Source: Lutibacter profundi | GTDB lineage: Bacteria; Bacteroidota; Bacteroidia; Flavobacteriales; Flavobacteriaceae | NCBI RefSeq assembly: GCF_001543325.1 | Contig: NZ_CP013355.1 | Span: 1,952,001-2,016,000 of the forward strand | Reading direction: 5' to 3' | Length of the DNA: 64,000 nt | In this document: positions 1-9,616 of the stretch, in pieces | Layout: every line of letters begins with the position of its first letter | Numbering within the stretch: position 1 is the first letter of the stretch | The notes under the pieces: model-generated | The model's database searches: none | Seen by the model: the letters and a program-made list of their open reading frames with translations, nothing else | What the model was told of the DNA's origin: nothing | Position numbers and translations under genes: made by a program

Positions 1-22
1 CTCCTTTTATCGTTTATTTGAA

Positions 23-679
23 ATGGAAGAAAAAAATATTACATATTACGAACCAAAAGAAGAAAAACTCAATGTGATTTCACATGCTATTGGTTTGGTT
101 TTAAGTGTTGTCGCATTAGTTTTACTGGTTGTTTTCGCAAGTCTTGAGGGAACCACAAAACACATTGTTAGCTTTAGTATTTATGGCGCTAGTTTAATTG
201 TATTGTATGCAGCATCAACATTTTATCACTATGTTCAAAAACCGAAATTAAGGTATAGATTAAATGTTTTTGATCATTCGGCAATCTATATCTTAATTGC
301 AGGAACTTATACGCCGTTTACATTAGTTGTGTTAAAAGGCTGGGTTGGTTGGACTATTTTTGGGGTTTCTTGGGGACTAGCTTTAACAGGAATTGTATTG
401 AAGTTATTTTTTACAGGAAAATACGATAAAATTTCAACGTTTGCCTATGTATTAATGGGGTGGGTTGTTATTTTTGCTATAAAACCATTAGTTCAAAATT
501 TACCTTTTGAAGGTTTAATGTGGTTATTGGCTGGAGGTGTTTTCTACACAGTTGGAGCTATTTTGTATAGTATTAAAAATTTAAAATACAACCATGCTAT
601 TTTTCATATTTTTGTGTTATTAGGTAGTTTTTCACACTTCATAGCCGTGTTTTTTTACGTTTTACCTATTAAGAAATAA
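23..679 (+). CDS. Hemolysin III / PAQR-type membrane protein (TrhA family)
   Basis: The 218-residue protein is almost entirely hydrophobic, with about seven predicted membrane helices. It carries the family landmarks: an N-terminal helix starting at the HAIG motif (about residues 20-23), a YHYV stretch near residue 68 followed by DHSAIYILIAGTYTPF, and a C-terminal HAIFHIFVLLGSFSHF segment whose histidines match the putative metal-binding residues of PAQR proteins. Length is typical. The family is called hemolysin III, but a haemolytic role is not established; a role in membrane homeostasis has been proposed for bacterial members. It stands alone ahead of the A2M gene. Family assignment is firm, function is not. 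Confidence 0.88.
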   Translation: MEEKNITYYEPKEEKLNVISHAIGLVLSVVALVLLVVFASLEGTTKHIVSFSIYGASLIVLYAASTFYHYVQKPKLRYRLNVFDHSAIYILIAGTYTPFTLVVLKGWVGWTIFGVSWGLALTGIVLKLFFTGKYDKISTFAYVLMGWVVIFAIKPLVQNLPFEGLMWLLAGGVFYTVGAILYSIKNLKYNHAIFHIFVLLGSFSHFIAVFFYVLPIKK

Positions 680-710
680 AGGTTCTAAAAAAAGGCATTT
701 TAACCTTTTT
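678..710 (+). terminator. Possible weak terminator after the hemolysin III gene
   Basis: A 7-base stem (AAAGGTT at 678-684 with AACCTTT at 702-708) overlaps the stop codon and is followed by a T-rich stretch. The loop is long (17 bases), so this is a modest candidate. Confidence 0.35.
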
Positions 711-762
711 ATAATTTTTTTTAGTATTTTCATAGAAAATTAGCTAAATAAAAAAAACTAAA

Positions 763-3700
763 ATGAAATTTCAACATTTAATTTTTACACTTGTAATTAG
801 TGTAATTTTCTCTTCTTGTAATAAAAATGCTTCTCAAAATACAACGAATAATATTTTTAAATTTAAAAAGTATATTAGTTACACAACTTCAGGGGTGGTT
901 TCTGCTGCCGAACCTATTAAAATTGGTTTGGTAAATGAAGTAGATTCTTGGATTTCAAATAAAGAAATCAATAATAATATCTTAAAGATTTCTCCAGAAA
1001 TAACAGGAAAATTATTCGTTCAAAATTCTCGAAGTATACTTTTTAAACCTTCAAAAAACTTAAAGCCAAATACAGAATATACTGTAACTATTAATTTAGA
1101 TAAAGTATATAAAAATATTCCATCAGAATATAAGAGTTACACATTTAAATTTAAAACAATAGCACAAAATTTTAGTGTTACTACTACAAGTTTTCAATCG
1201 TATAGCAAAGAATGGCAATATATTGAAGGAATTATTAAAACAGCTGATGTATTATCATTAAACAATGCAAAAACGTTGATTGAAGCAACTCAAAACAACA
1301 AAAAACTATCCATTAAATGGGAGCTTACAGACTCTATTAGTAAACAATTTTTATTTAAAATAGATAGCGTTCAACGATTTGAAGATGATTCTGAGGTGCT
1401 ATTGTCATGGACAGGAAAAAAAATAAATGTTGAAAATCAAGGAGAATCTACACTAAATATTTTAGGGAAAAATAATTTTTCAATTCTAAACATTGATGTA
1501 ATTCAATCTCCTGAACAATATTTGAGTATTAATTTTTCGGACCCTCTTAAAAAACAACAAAATTTCAATGGCTTGGTTGCAATTAAAAATAGTAGAAACT
1601 TAAAATATATTGTTGAGGGTAATATCCTTAAAGTATATCCTAGAAACCGTATTGTTGGAACTGTAAATGTGGACATTTTTCAGGGAATTAAAAATATTGA
1701 TGGTTATAAATTGAAGCATCAATATTTTAAAAAAGTTGCATTTGAGCAGCTAAAACCAGCAATTATGTTACTCAATAGCGGTGTTATTTTACCCAATTCA
1801 AACAATTTAAAATTTAATTTTAAAGCTGTAAATTTAAAAGCAATAGATGTTAGAGTTATTAAAATTTTTGAAGATAATGTATTGCAGTTTTTACAAACCA
1901 GTACTTTAGGAAGTACTAACAGATATGATATTAAAAGAGTTGGTAGAAGAGTAGCCAAAAAAACCATTACTTTAATTGATAATGAAATTGAAAATAATGG
2001 AAAATGGAAAGCGTATGCTATAGATTTATCTAAAATGATACAATCAGATCCTGGAGCAATTTACAGGGTTGAATTAAGTGTAAAACAAGCATATTCATTG
2101 TATACATGTGATGAAAATAAAGTAAAAACAATAGAAGATAACAATAATAACTATGCTGACAATCAGGAATATACAATAGAAGAAACCAAAAATTCAGATG
2201 AACTTGAAGAACAATATTGGGATAATTTAATTTACAGTTATAACGATAATTATTACAATTGGAACGATAGCAATAACCCTTGTAAAAAAGCATATTACGA
2301 TAATGAAGACCGTATGGTCTCAGCAAATATTTTAGCATCAAACTTAGGTGTTATAGCCAAAAAAGGCGAAAACAAATCGTATTTTTTTATGGTAACAGAT
2401 ATTTTAACAACCAACCCTGTTTCAGAAGCAAAAGTTACTATTTACAATTACCAACAGCAAGAAATAGCACAAGCAATAACCGATAGTGAAGGAATTACAG
2501 GAATGGATGTTGACCATAATGCTTTTTTTGCAATTGTTTCAAAAGGAAAAAGTAAAACATATCTAAAGCTAGACGATGGTTACTCTTTATCCTTAAGTAA
2601 ATTTAACGTTTCTGGAAAAAAATTACAAAAAGGACTTAAAGGGTTTTTGTATGCAGAACGCGGTGTTTGGAGACCGGGAGACTCTATTCATTTAACATTT
2701 GTTTTAAATGACAATACAAATCCACTTCCAAAAGAACACCCAATTAAGTTAGAAGTTACCGATGCACGTAGAAAATTAGTATTTAAACAAGTTAAAACAA
2801 AAATTTCAAACGGGTTTTATAAATTTATCATACCTACTTCAGATACGGATCCAACAGGTAATTGGAATAGTGTTGTAACTGTTGGAGGTGCAAAATTCAC
2901 CAAACAATTAAAGGTTGAAACTGTTAAGCCTAATCGTTTAAAAATTAAAATAAATTTTAACAAAAAAGTATTATCTAATAAAAAACCAATTAACGGAAAA
3001 TTAAATGTAGCATGGTTACATGGTGCACCAGCAAAAAATATAAAAGTAGAGGTAAATGCTAAGTTCACTACTAATTCTAGTGCTTTCAATAAAAAATATC
3101 CAACATATATTTTTAAAGACCCAACACGTGAATTTTCATCGGAAGAGGTAATATTATTTGACGGAAAATTAGATGCAAATGGTAATGCAATTATTAATAA
3201 GAAAATAAATTTAGAAAATAGAGCTCCTGGCATGTTAAAAGTAACTTTTTTAACTAAAGCTTATGAAAATGGAGGTGATTTTTCTATGGATGTTCTCTCA
3301 AAAAATTATGCGCCATACAGTTCTTTTATTGGTTTAAGGTTACCAAAAACGCAAGCTTATAGTTCGTATGATACAGCTGAAAATACCACATTTGATGTTG
3401 TTACAATTTCTTCCGAAGGAAAACCAATTGCAAGAAATAATATTGAAATACAAGTTTATAAAATTGAATGGCGTTGGTGGTGGAGTTCATCATACGATAA
3501 TTTATCCTCATACAGCGGAAGTAGTTATCACAAGCCGTACAAAACATTAAAAATAAATACCAATTCAAAAGGTAAAGGTACTTTTACATTAAATATCCCC
3601 GATGATGAAGGTGGTCGATTTTTAATACGTGTACTCGATAAAAAAAGCGGACATGCAACAGGAACAACCACTTACTTTTACAAAAATTGGTGGAAACGAC

Positions 3701-6321
3701 CTTCAAATAACCCAGAAGCATCTAAAATGTTGATATTTTCTTCAGATAAAGACAAGTACAATGTTGGTGACAAAGCGATTATTACGTTTCCATCAGGAGC
3801 AGAAGGAAGAGCTTTAATAAGTATTGAAAACGGTACAGAAGTGCTACAAACCATTTGGCAAAAAACACAAAAAGGAGAAACTAAAATTGAAATACCCATT
3901 ACAAAGGAAATGACTCCTAATGTTTATGTAAATATTTCTTTATTACAGCCACATGCTTCAACAGCAAATGATTTACCGCTGCGGTTATATGGCGTAATTC
4001 CAATATTGGTTGAAGATCCTACGACACGTTTAAATCCAGAAATTTCACTACCAAAAGTATTAAAACCAGAAGATAAGTTTAAACTAAAAGTAAGCGAAAA
4101 AAACGGAAAACAAATGTCGTACACTATTGCAATTGTTGAAGAAGGCTTACTAGATTTAACTCGTTTTAAAACACCACAAATTTGGAATGCTTTTTACACA
4201 AAAGAAGCTTTAGGGGTAAAAACTTGGGATATTTTTGATGATGTAATTGGAGCTTACGGAGGAAGTATTGAACAAGTTTTTGCGATAGGTGGAGATGGAA
4301 ATATAGAAACAGGGAAAGCAAAAAAAGCAAATCGTTTTAAACCAGTTGTAATTTATTTAGGCCCTTTTACATTGGAAAAAGGAAAAACAGCTATGCATAC
4401 TATTAAAATGCCAAAATACATAGGTTCTGTTCGGGCTATGGTTGTTGCCGCAAATATTAAAACAGCTGCTTATGGAAAAACAGAGGCTACTATTCCAGTT
4501 CGTAAACCATTAATGGTGTTGGCATCAATACCACGCAAATTAAGTCCGGGAGAAAAAGTAACACTTCCTATATCCGTTTTTGCAATGTCAAAAAAAATAA
4601 AAAATGTAGAAGTTCATTTAAAGTTAAGTAATGGAATTAAAGTTGTTGGTGTAAACTCTCAAAAGATATCATTTACGAATCCTGATGAAAAAATGCTGTA
4701 TTTTCAGTTAGATGTTTCTAAAACTAAAGGAATTGGTAAAATTGAAGTTATTGCTTCAGGAAATGGAGAAAAATCTTCTTATAAAGTTGAAATTGATGTA
4801 GTAAATCCAAACCCAATATCATCAAAAACAATAGCTATTGAATTGGAACCAAATAGTACACAAACAATAGGTTTTGATACTTTTGGAATGTTGGGAAGTA
4901 ACTTTGCAAATATTGAATTTTCAACCTTGCCACCAATGGATTTTACAGGTAGGTTACAATATTTAATTCAGTACCCTCATGGTTGTGTAGAACAAACTAC
5001 ATCAAGTGTTTTTCCTCAATTATATTTAAGTAATATTTTTGATTTGCCTGTTCAGCAAAAACAAAAAATAACAAAAAATATTAAAAAAGGAATTGAAAAA
5101 TTAGGGGATTTTCAAATTTCAAATGGCGGATTAAGTTATTGGATGGGGCAAAATTACGCCAATGATTGGGGAACAAGTTATGCAGGTCATTTTATGATTG
5201 AAGCGAAGAAAAAAGGATTTATTTTACCACTTACTTTTATGAGTAATTGGTTAAAATATCAAAAACAAACAGCACGTAATTGGCGACCAAGTTATCAAAA
5301 TCACAATTCAGATTTTGCACAAGCTTATAGGTTATATACATTGGCACTAGCCAGACATCCCGATTTATCTTCAATGAATAGATTGCGAGAATTTAGCGAG
5401 TTATCAAACAATGCAAAATGGCGTTTAGCAGCAGCTTATGCTTTGGCAGGCCAAAAAGAAGCTGCAATTGAAATTGCGAATACAGCAACTATTAATTTTG
5501 AAAATAGTAAAGATAGTTATTATACTTATGGTTCAGTTGATAGAAATAGAGCTATGGCTATGGAAACAATGCTGTTGATTAAGAATAATGAATCTAGAGA
5601 ACTGGCAAAATATATTGCTAAAAGGTTATCTTCTAACATTTGGATGAGTACGCAAACTACTGCTTATAGTTTGTTATCAATGGCTAAAATGGTTGAAATT
5701 AATGGAGGAAAATCAATAAAGTTAGCGTATGCTTTAAATAATAATACTCCTAAAAAAATAACTTCAAAATATGCAATTGCTCAACGAAAATTAGCCATAA
5801 AAGAAGGTAAAAATTCAATTTCAATTACGAATAACAAAGCAAATGTAGTATTTGTATCAATTTCAAATTCGGGAATTTTACCATTAGGTGAAGAAATTGT
5901 AGAAAAAAGAGGACTGGGTGTGCAAGTGACTTATAAAGATACACAAGGAAAAACAATTGATATTTCAAAATTAATTCAAGGAACTGAGTTTGAAGCACAG
6001 GTAACGGTAAGTAATTTAAAACCAGAAGATGTTCAAAATATTGCTTTAACAGAAATATTTCCATCTGGTTGGGAAATTGTAAATACACGTTTTACCAATT
6101 TTGGAAATACCGCTACTGGAAACACAAATTTTACAGATATTAGAGATGATAAAGTAAATTTTTATTTCAACCTAAAAAAGAAGGAAACAAAAACATTTAG
6201 TGTATTGTTAAATGCTTCATACTTAGGTAAATACTATTTGTATGGTTTACAGGCAGAAGCTATGTATGATAATGATTATTTTACACGAACAAAAGGGAAG
6301 TGGATTGAAGTTGTAAAGTGA
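763..6321 (+). CDS. Alpha-2-macroglobulin family lipoprotein
   Basis: A very large (1852-residue) lipoprotein: residues 1-19 are a type II signal peptide ending in the lipobox FSSC, so it should be anchored in an envelope membrane. The N-terminal half has Ig/macroglobulin-like beta modules, including an MG2-type sequence around residues 630-660 (GVWRPGDSIHLTF). The thioester motif GCVEQ is present (Cys1408 to Gln1411), followed by an alpha-helical toroid typical of A2M proteins. Bacterial A2Ms trap attacking proteases through the thioester. An aromatic, low-complexity insert (WRWWWSSSYDN, about residue 905) is unusual. The next gene is pbpC, matching the E. coli yfhM-pbpC pair, in which the two are thought to cooperate in protecting and repairing the envelope after outer-membrane breach; that role here is inferred. 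Confidence 0.93.
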   Translation: MKFQHLIFTLVISVIFSSCNKNASQNTTNNIFKFKKYISYTTSGVVSAAEPIKIGLVNEVDSWISNKEINNNILKISPEITGKLFVQNSRSILFKPSKNLKPNTEYTVTINLDKVYKNIPSEYKSYTFKFKTIAQNFSVTTTSFQSYSKEWQYIEGIIKTADVLSLNNAKTLIEATQNNKKLSIKWELTDSISKQFLFKIDSVQRFEDDSEVLLSWTGKKINVENQGESTLNILGKNNFSILNIDVIQSPEQYLSINFSDPLKKQQNFNGLVAIKNSRNLKYIVEGNILKVYPRNRIVGTVNVDIFQGIKNIDGYKLKHQYFKKVAFEQLKPAIMLLNSGVILPNSNNLKFNFKAVNLKAIDVRVIKIFEDNVLQFLQTSTLGSTNRYDIKRVGRRVAKKTITLIDNEIENNGKWKAYAIDLSKMIQSDPGAIYRVELSVKQAYSLYTCDENKVKTIEDNNNNYADNQEYTIEETKNSDELEEQYWDNLIYSYNDNYYNWNDSNNPCKKAYYDNEDRMVSANILASNLGVIAKKGENKSYFFMVTDILTTNPVSEAKVTIYNYQQQEIAQAITDSEGITGMDVDHNAFFAIVSKGKSKTYLKLDDGYSLSLSKFNVSGKKLQKGLKGFLYAERGVWRPGDSIHLTFVLNDNTNPLPKEHPIKLEVTDARRKLVFKQVKTKISNGFYKFIIPTSDTDPTGNWNSVVTVGGAKFTKQLKVETVKPNRLKIKINFNKKVLSNKKPINGKLNVAWLHGAPAKNIKVEVNAKFTTNSSAFNKKYPTYIFKDPTREFSSEEVILFDGKLDANGNAIINKKINLENRAPGMLKVTFLTKAYENGGDFSMDVLSKNYAPYSSFIGLRLPKTQAYSSYDTAENTTFDVVTISSEGKPIARNNIEIQVYKIEWRWWWSSSYDNLSSYSGSSYHKPYKTLKINTNSKGKGTFTLNIPDDEGGRFLIRVLDKKSGHATGTTTYFYKNWWKRPSNNPEASKMLIFSSDKDKYNVGDKAIITFPSGAEGRALISIENGTEVLQTIWQKTQKGETKIEIPITKEMTPNVYVNISLLQPHASTANDLPLRLYGVIPILVEDPTTRLNPEISLPKVLKPEDKFKLKVSEKNGKQMSYTIAIVEEGLLDLTRFKTPQIWNAFYTKEALGVKTWDIFDDVIGAYGGSIEQVFAIGGDGNIETGKAKKANRFKPVVIYLGPFTLEKGKTAMHTIKMPKYIGSVRAMVVAANIKTAAYGKTEATIPVRKPLMVLASIPRKLSPGEKVTLPISVFAMSKKIKNVEVHLKLSNGIKVVGVNSQKISFTNPDEKMLYFQLDVSKTKGIGKIEVIASGNGEKSSYKVEIDVVNPNPISSKTIAIELEPNSTQTIGFDTFGMLGSNFANIEFSTLPPMDFTGRLQYLIQYPHGCVEQTTSSVFPQLYLSNIFDLPVQQKQKITKNIKKGIEKLGDFQISNGGLSYWMGQNYANDWGTSYAGHFMIEAKKKGFILPLTFMSNWLKYQKQTARNWRPSYQNHNSDFAQAYRLYTLALARHPDLSSMNRLREFSELSNNAKWRLAAAYALAGQKEAAIEIANTATINFENSKDSYYTYGSVDRNRAMAMETMLLIKNNESRELAKYIAKRLSSNIWMSTQTTAYSLLSMAKMVEINGGKSIKLAYALNNNTPKKITSKYAIAQRKLAIKEGKNSISITNNKANVVFVSISNSGILPLGEEIVEKRGLGVQVTYKDTQGKTIDISKLIQGTEFEAQVTVSNLKPEDVQNIALTEIFPSGWEIVNTRFTNFGNTATGNTNFTDIRDDKVNFYFNLKKKETKTFSVLLNASYLGKYYLYGLQAEAMYDNDYFTRTKGKWIEVVK

Positions 6322-6465
6322 TAATTTCATTAACCTAAATTTATTTCAGGTTCTCATAATAAGTTATAATCAGTTGTTTAAAAATGTTGAACTATTGCTC
6401 AACAAGATTAGTATGATATTTTAATGATAAACTTCTAAGATTTATAGAATGGCTGAATTAGAACA

Positions 6466-8805
6466 ATGAATTTTAAAAAAATACACAAATACAAATTAGC
6501 AATAGCTGCTATTTTAATAATAACTTATTATTTTTCGTTGCCAAAACAGTTATTTAACAGTCCAACTTCAACGGTAATAGAAAGTGAGGAAGGAGAATTA
6601 TTAGGCGCTAGAATTGCAGATGATGGGCAATGGAGATTTCCTCAAAACGATAGTATTCCTAAAAAATTTGCAACCTGTATTATACAATTTGAAGATGCTT
6701 ATTTTTACAAACACCCAGGGTTTAACCCAATTTCAATTGTAAAAGCTTTTTATAAAAATTTTAAAACTAAACAAATAAAAAGAGGAGGAAGTACCATAAC
6801 GCAGCAAGTTATTAGACTTTCGAGAAAAAATAAAAGAAGAACATATTTCGAAAAATTAAAAGAACTTATTTTAGCAACACGATTAGAATTTCGTTACTCC
6901 AAAGAAAAAATTTTAGCACTCTACACTTCAAATGCACCATTTGGAGGGAATGTTGTTGGATTAGATGTTGCTTCTTGGCGGTATTTTGGACGTTTACCTA
7001 ATGAATTATCTTGGGCTGAAAGTGCAACGTTAGCGGTATTACCAAATGCGCCAAGCTTAATTTATCCAGGCAAAAACCAACAAAAATTAGTTCTAAAACG
7101 GAACTATTTACTAAAAAAACTCTTTTTAAATAAAAAAATAGATTCACTAACGTATACATTAGCTATTCAAGAAAAATTACCAAAAAAACCATTTTCAATT
7201 CCTCAAATTGCGCCTCATTTGCTTCAAAATATAGCTAAAGATCAAAAAGGAAAACGAATTAAAACTGCTGTAAAAATAAGGCTACAACAATATGTAAATT
7301 CAATTGTAAAAACACATTATAATGAGTTAAGCAAAAATAAAATAAACAATATTGCAGTATTAATTTTAGATGTAAAAACCAGAAAAGTATTAGCTTATGT
7401 GGGTAATTCTCCAACTACAAAAAAGCATCAAAAAGATGTTGATATAATCCATAAACCACGAAGTACAGGTAGTATTTTAAAACCATTTTTATATGCAGCA
7501 ATGTTAGATTCTGGAGATATTTTACCAAATACATTAGTTGTAGATGTTCCTACACAAATAGGAAGTTATCATCCAGAAAATTTCAACAAAAAATATAACG
7601 GAGCCGTTTTTGCAAGTGTTGCATTATCAAAATCGTTAAACGTACCAGCAGTTAGAATGCTGCGAAGTTTTGGACTAGATAGGTTTAGACAATATTTAAA
7701 AGAATTAAAATTAAAAGATATTAAATATAACGCAAACCATTATGGATTATCTCTAATTTTAGGAGGAGCAGAAAGTAATTTATGGGATTTATGTAAAAGT
7801 TATGCCTCTATGGCATCAACAGTAAATCATTATGACGAAACACAAGGTAAATATTATAAAAATGAATTTATAGAACCATCCTATTTGGTAAATTTCAAAC
7901 CAAATTTTGGTGAGATTTCAACAGAAAAAACAATTTTTGACGCAGGCTCTATATACTTAACTTTTGAAGCGTTAAATAAAGTAAATAGGCCAGAAGGTGA
8001 ACAGAATTGGCGATTTTTTAATAACTCAAATAAAATAGCTTGGAAAACCGGAACGAGTTTTGGGTTTAGAGACGCTTGGGCAATAGGAACCACAAAAGAT
8101 TATACTGTTGGTGTTTGGGTTGGAAATGCTGATGGAGAAGGAAGGCCGGGGTTAGTAGGTATTTCTACAGCAGCACCAATATTGTTTGATGTTTTTAACA
8201 TACTACCTAATAGTAATTGGTTTGAACCTCCTTTTGATGAATTGGTTAAAATACCTATTTGTAGTAAAAGTGGTTATAGAGCTAGTGATATTTGTGAGGT
8301 TAAAGACAGTGTTTTTGTGCAACGTGCAGGTTTAAAAACGGCTCCTTGCCCCTACCATGTTTTAGTTCATTTAGATAAAAATAAAGAATTTCAGGTAAAC
8401 ACTTCATGTGAAAAACAGTCAAATATAGTTCATAAAAGTTGGTTTGTATTACCTCCTTTGCAAGAATTTTATTACCAAAAACACCATCCTTTTTATAAAA
8501 AAATACCCAATTTTAGAAAAGATTGTTTAATCGATAACAAGAACCCTATGGATTTTATAACTCCAAAAGATAATGAAATAATATATTTTACAAAGGATTT
8601 TAAAGGTAACAAAAACAGTTTCATACTAAAGTTAGTACACTCAAACTATAGCATAAAAGTTTTTTGGTATTTAAATAAACAATTTATAGGCATTACTCAA
8701 AATATTCACGAAATTGAAATTCAACCAAAAACAGGAGAATATTTAATAACAACTATTGATGAACAAGGAAATGAAATAAATCGAAAAATTAAAATTAAGG
8801 ATTAA
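6466..8805 (+). CDS. pbpC: Penicillin-binding protein 1C
   Basis: A 779-residue bifunctional peptidoglycan synthase. One N-terminal membrane helix (about residues 10-26) is followed by a GT51 transglycosylase domain with the catalytic motif EDAYFYKHPGF (Glu76) and RGGSTITQQ (106-114). The transpeptidase domain has the three penicillin-binding motifs: SILK (Ser336-Lys339), SLN (390-392) and KTGT (527-530). The remaining C-terminal region (from about residue 690) corresponds to the beta-rich tail of the PBP1C family. It lies 144 bases after the A2M gene on the same strand, with no obvious terminator, so co-transcription is likely. All catalytic residues are present. Confidence 0.95.
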   Translation: MNFKKIHKYKLAIAAILIITYYFSLPKQLFNSPTSTVIESEEGELLGARIADDGQWRFPQNDSIPKKFATCIIQFEDAYFYKHPGFNPISIVKAFYKNFKTKQIKRGGSTITQQVIRLSRKNKRRTYFEKLKELILATRLEFRYSKEKILALYTSNAPFGGNVVGLDVASWRYFGRLPNELSWAESATLAVLPNAPSLIYPGKNQQKLVLKRNYLLKKLFLNKKIDSLTYTLAIQEKLPKKPFSIPQIAPHLLQNIAKDQKGKRIKTAVKIRLQQYVNSIVKTHYNELSKNKINNIAVLILDVKTRKVLAYVGNSPTTKKHQKDVDIIHKPRSTGSILKPFLYAAMLDSGDILPNTLVVDVPTQIGSYHPENFNKKYNGAVFASVALSKSLNVPAVRMLRSFGLDRFRQYLKELKLKDIKYNANHYGLSLILGGAESNLWDLCKSYASMASTVNHYDETQGKYYKNEFIEPSYLVNFKPNFGEISTEKTIFDAGSIYLTFEALNKVNRPEGEQNWRFFNNSNKIAWKTGTSFGFRDAWAIGTTKDYTVGVWVGNADGEGRPGLVGISTAAPILFDVFNILPNSNWFEPPFDELVKIPICSKSGYRASDICEVKDSVFVQRAGLKTAPCPYHVLVHLDKNKEFQVNTSCEKQSNIVHKSWFVLPPLQEFYYQKHHPFYKKIPNFRKDCLIDNKNPMDFITPKDNEIIYFTKDFKGNKNSFILKLVHSNYSIKVFWYLNKQFIGITQNIHEIEIQPKTGEYLITTIDEQGNEINRKIKIKD

Positions 8806-8872
8806 ATTTTTTAAGTTCAAAAACAAATGTTGTATCTTGCAATTTAATTAACTAAATGTCTGCCCTAAGAAT

Positions 8873-9616
8873 ATGCTACAAATATTACTAGTTGACGATG
8901 AGAAGGATGCTTTAGAAGCCCTTGAATGGAAATTAAATAATTATATAGATAATGTAGAGGTTACTACATGTAATTCTCCTATTGAAGCCATTAAAATTAT
9001 TAATGAGCAAAAACCGGATGTTGTATTTTTAGACATTCAAATGCCTGAAATGGATGGTTTTACGATGATTGAAAAGGTAGATAATAGAGATTTTAATTTA
9101 ATTTTCACTACAGCACATGATGAGTTTGCACTTAAAGCCATAAAAGTATCGGCTATTGATTATTTATTAAAACCTGTTGATAAAGATGAATTGCTTGCTT
9201 CAATGGATAAAATTAAAAAATCTAAAAAAGGAGATTTACTAGAAAATAAATTACAATTATTGTTAAATAATTTGAATGACAATAATCATGATAAAATTAA
9301 TATTTCTGCCGATGGTAAAGTTTATCTTTTAGATAAAGATGATGTTATAATGCTGAAATCTGACAAAAGCTATACCACAATTTTCTTAAAATCTGAACAA
9401 CAAATATTGGTTTCTAAAACATTAAAAGAAGTAGAAAAGAAATTTCAATTTTCAGAATTTTTTAGAGTTCATAATTCGTATTTAATAAACCTAAATCACA
9501 TCAAAGAATATTTAAAAGGATTAGGCGGAGAACTTATTATGACAAATGGCTTAACAGCCAGTATAAGTAGAAATAGAAAGGCCGAATTATTTAAAAAATT
9601 ATATCTGGATAAATAA
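8873..9616 (+). CDS. LytTR-family response regulator
   Basis: A 247-residue two-component regulator. The receiver domain (residues 1-120) has the acidic pair D8-D9, phospho-acceptor D54 in the motif FLDIQMPEMDG, and the conserved lysine in LLKPVD. The C-terminal LytTR DNA-binding domain (about 140-247) includes the typical FFRVHNSYLINLNHI segment. LytTR proteins bind two direct repeats one or two helical turns apart; repeats of that geometry occur just downstream (10949-10978 and 11346-11375) and upstream of the M4 protease. It overlaps the following kinase gene by one base (TAATG), so translation is probably coupled. A weak -7-like box (TATCTTGC) is at 8833-8840. Confidence 0.95.
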   Translation: MLQILLVDDEKDALEALEWKLNNYIDNVEVTTCNSPIEAIKIINEQKPDVVFLDIQMPEMDGFTMIEKVDNRDFNLIFTTAHDEFALKAIKVSAIDYLLKPVDKDELLASMDKIKKSKKGDLLENKLQLLLNNLNDNNHDKINISADGKVYLLDKDDVIMLKSDKSYTTIFLKSEQQILVSKTLKEVEKKFQFSEFFRVHNSYLINLNHIKEYLKGLGGELIMTNGLTASISRNRKAELFKKLYLDK

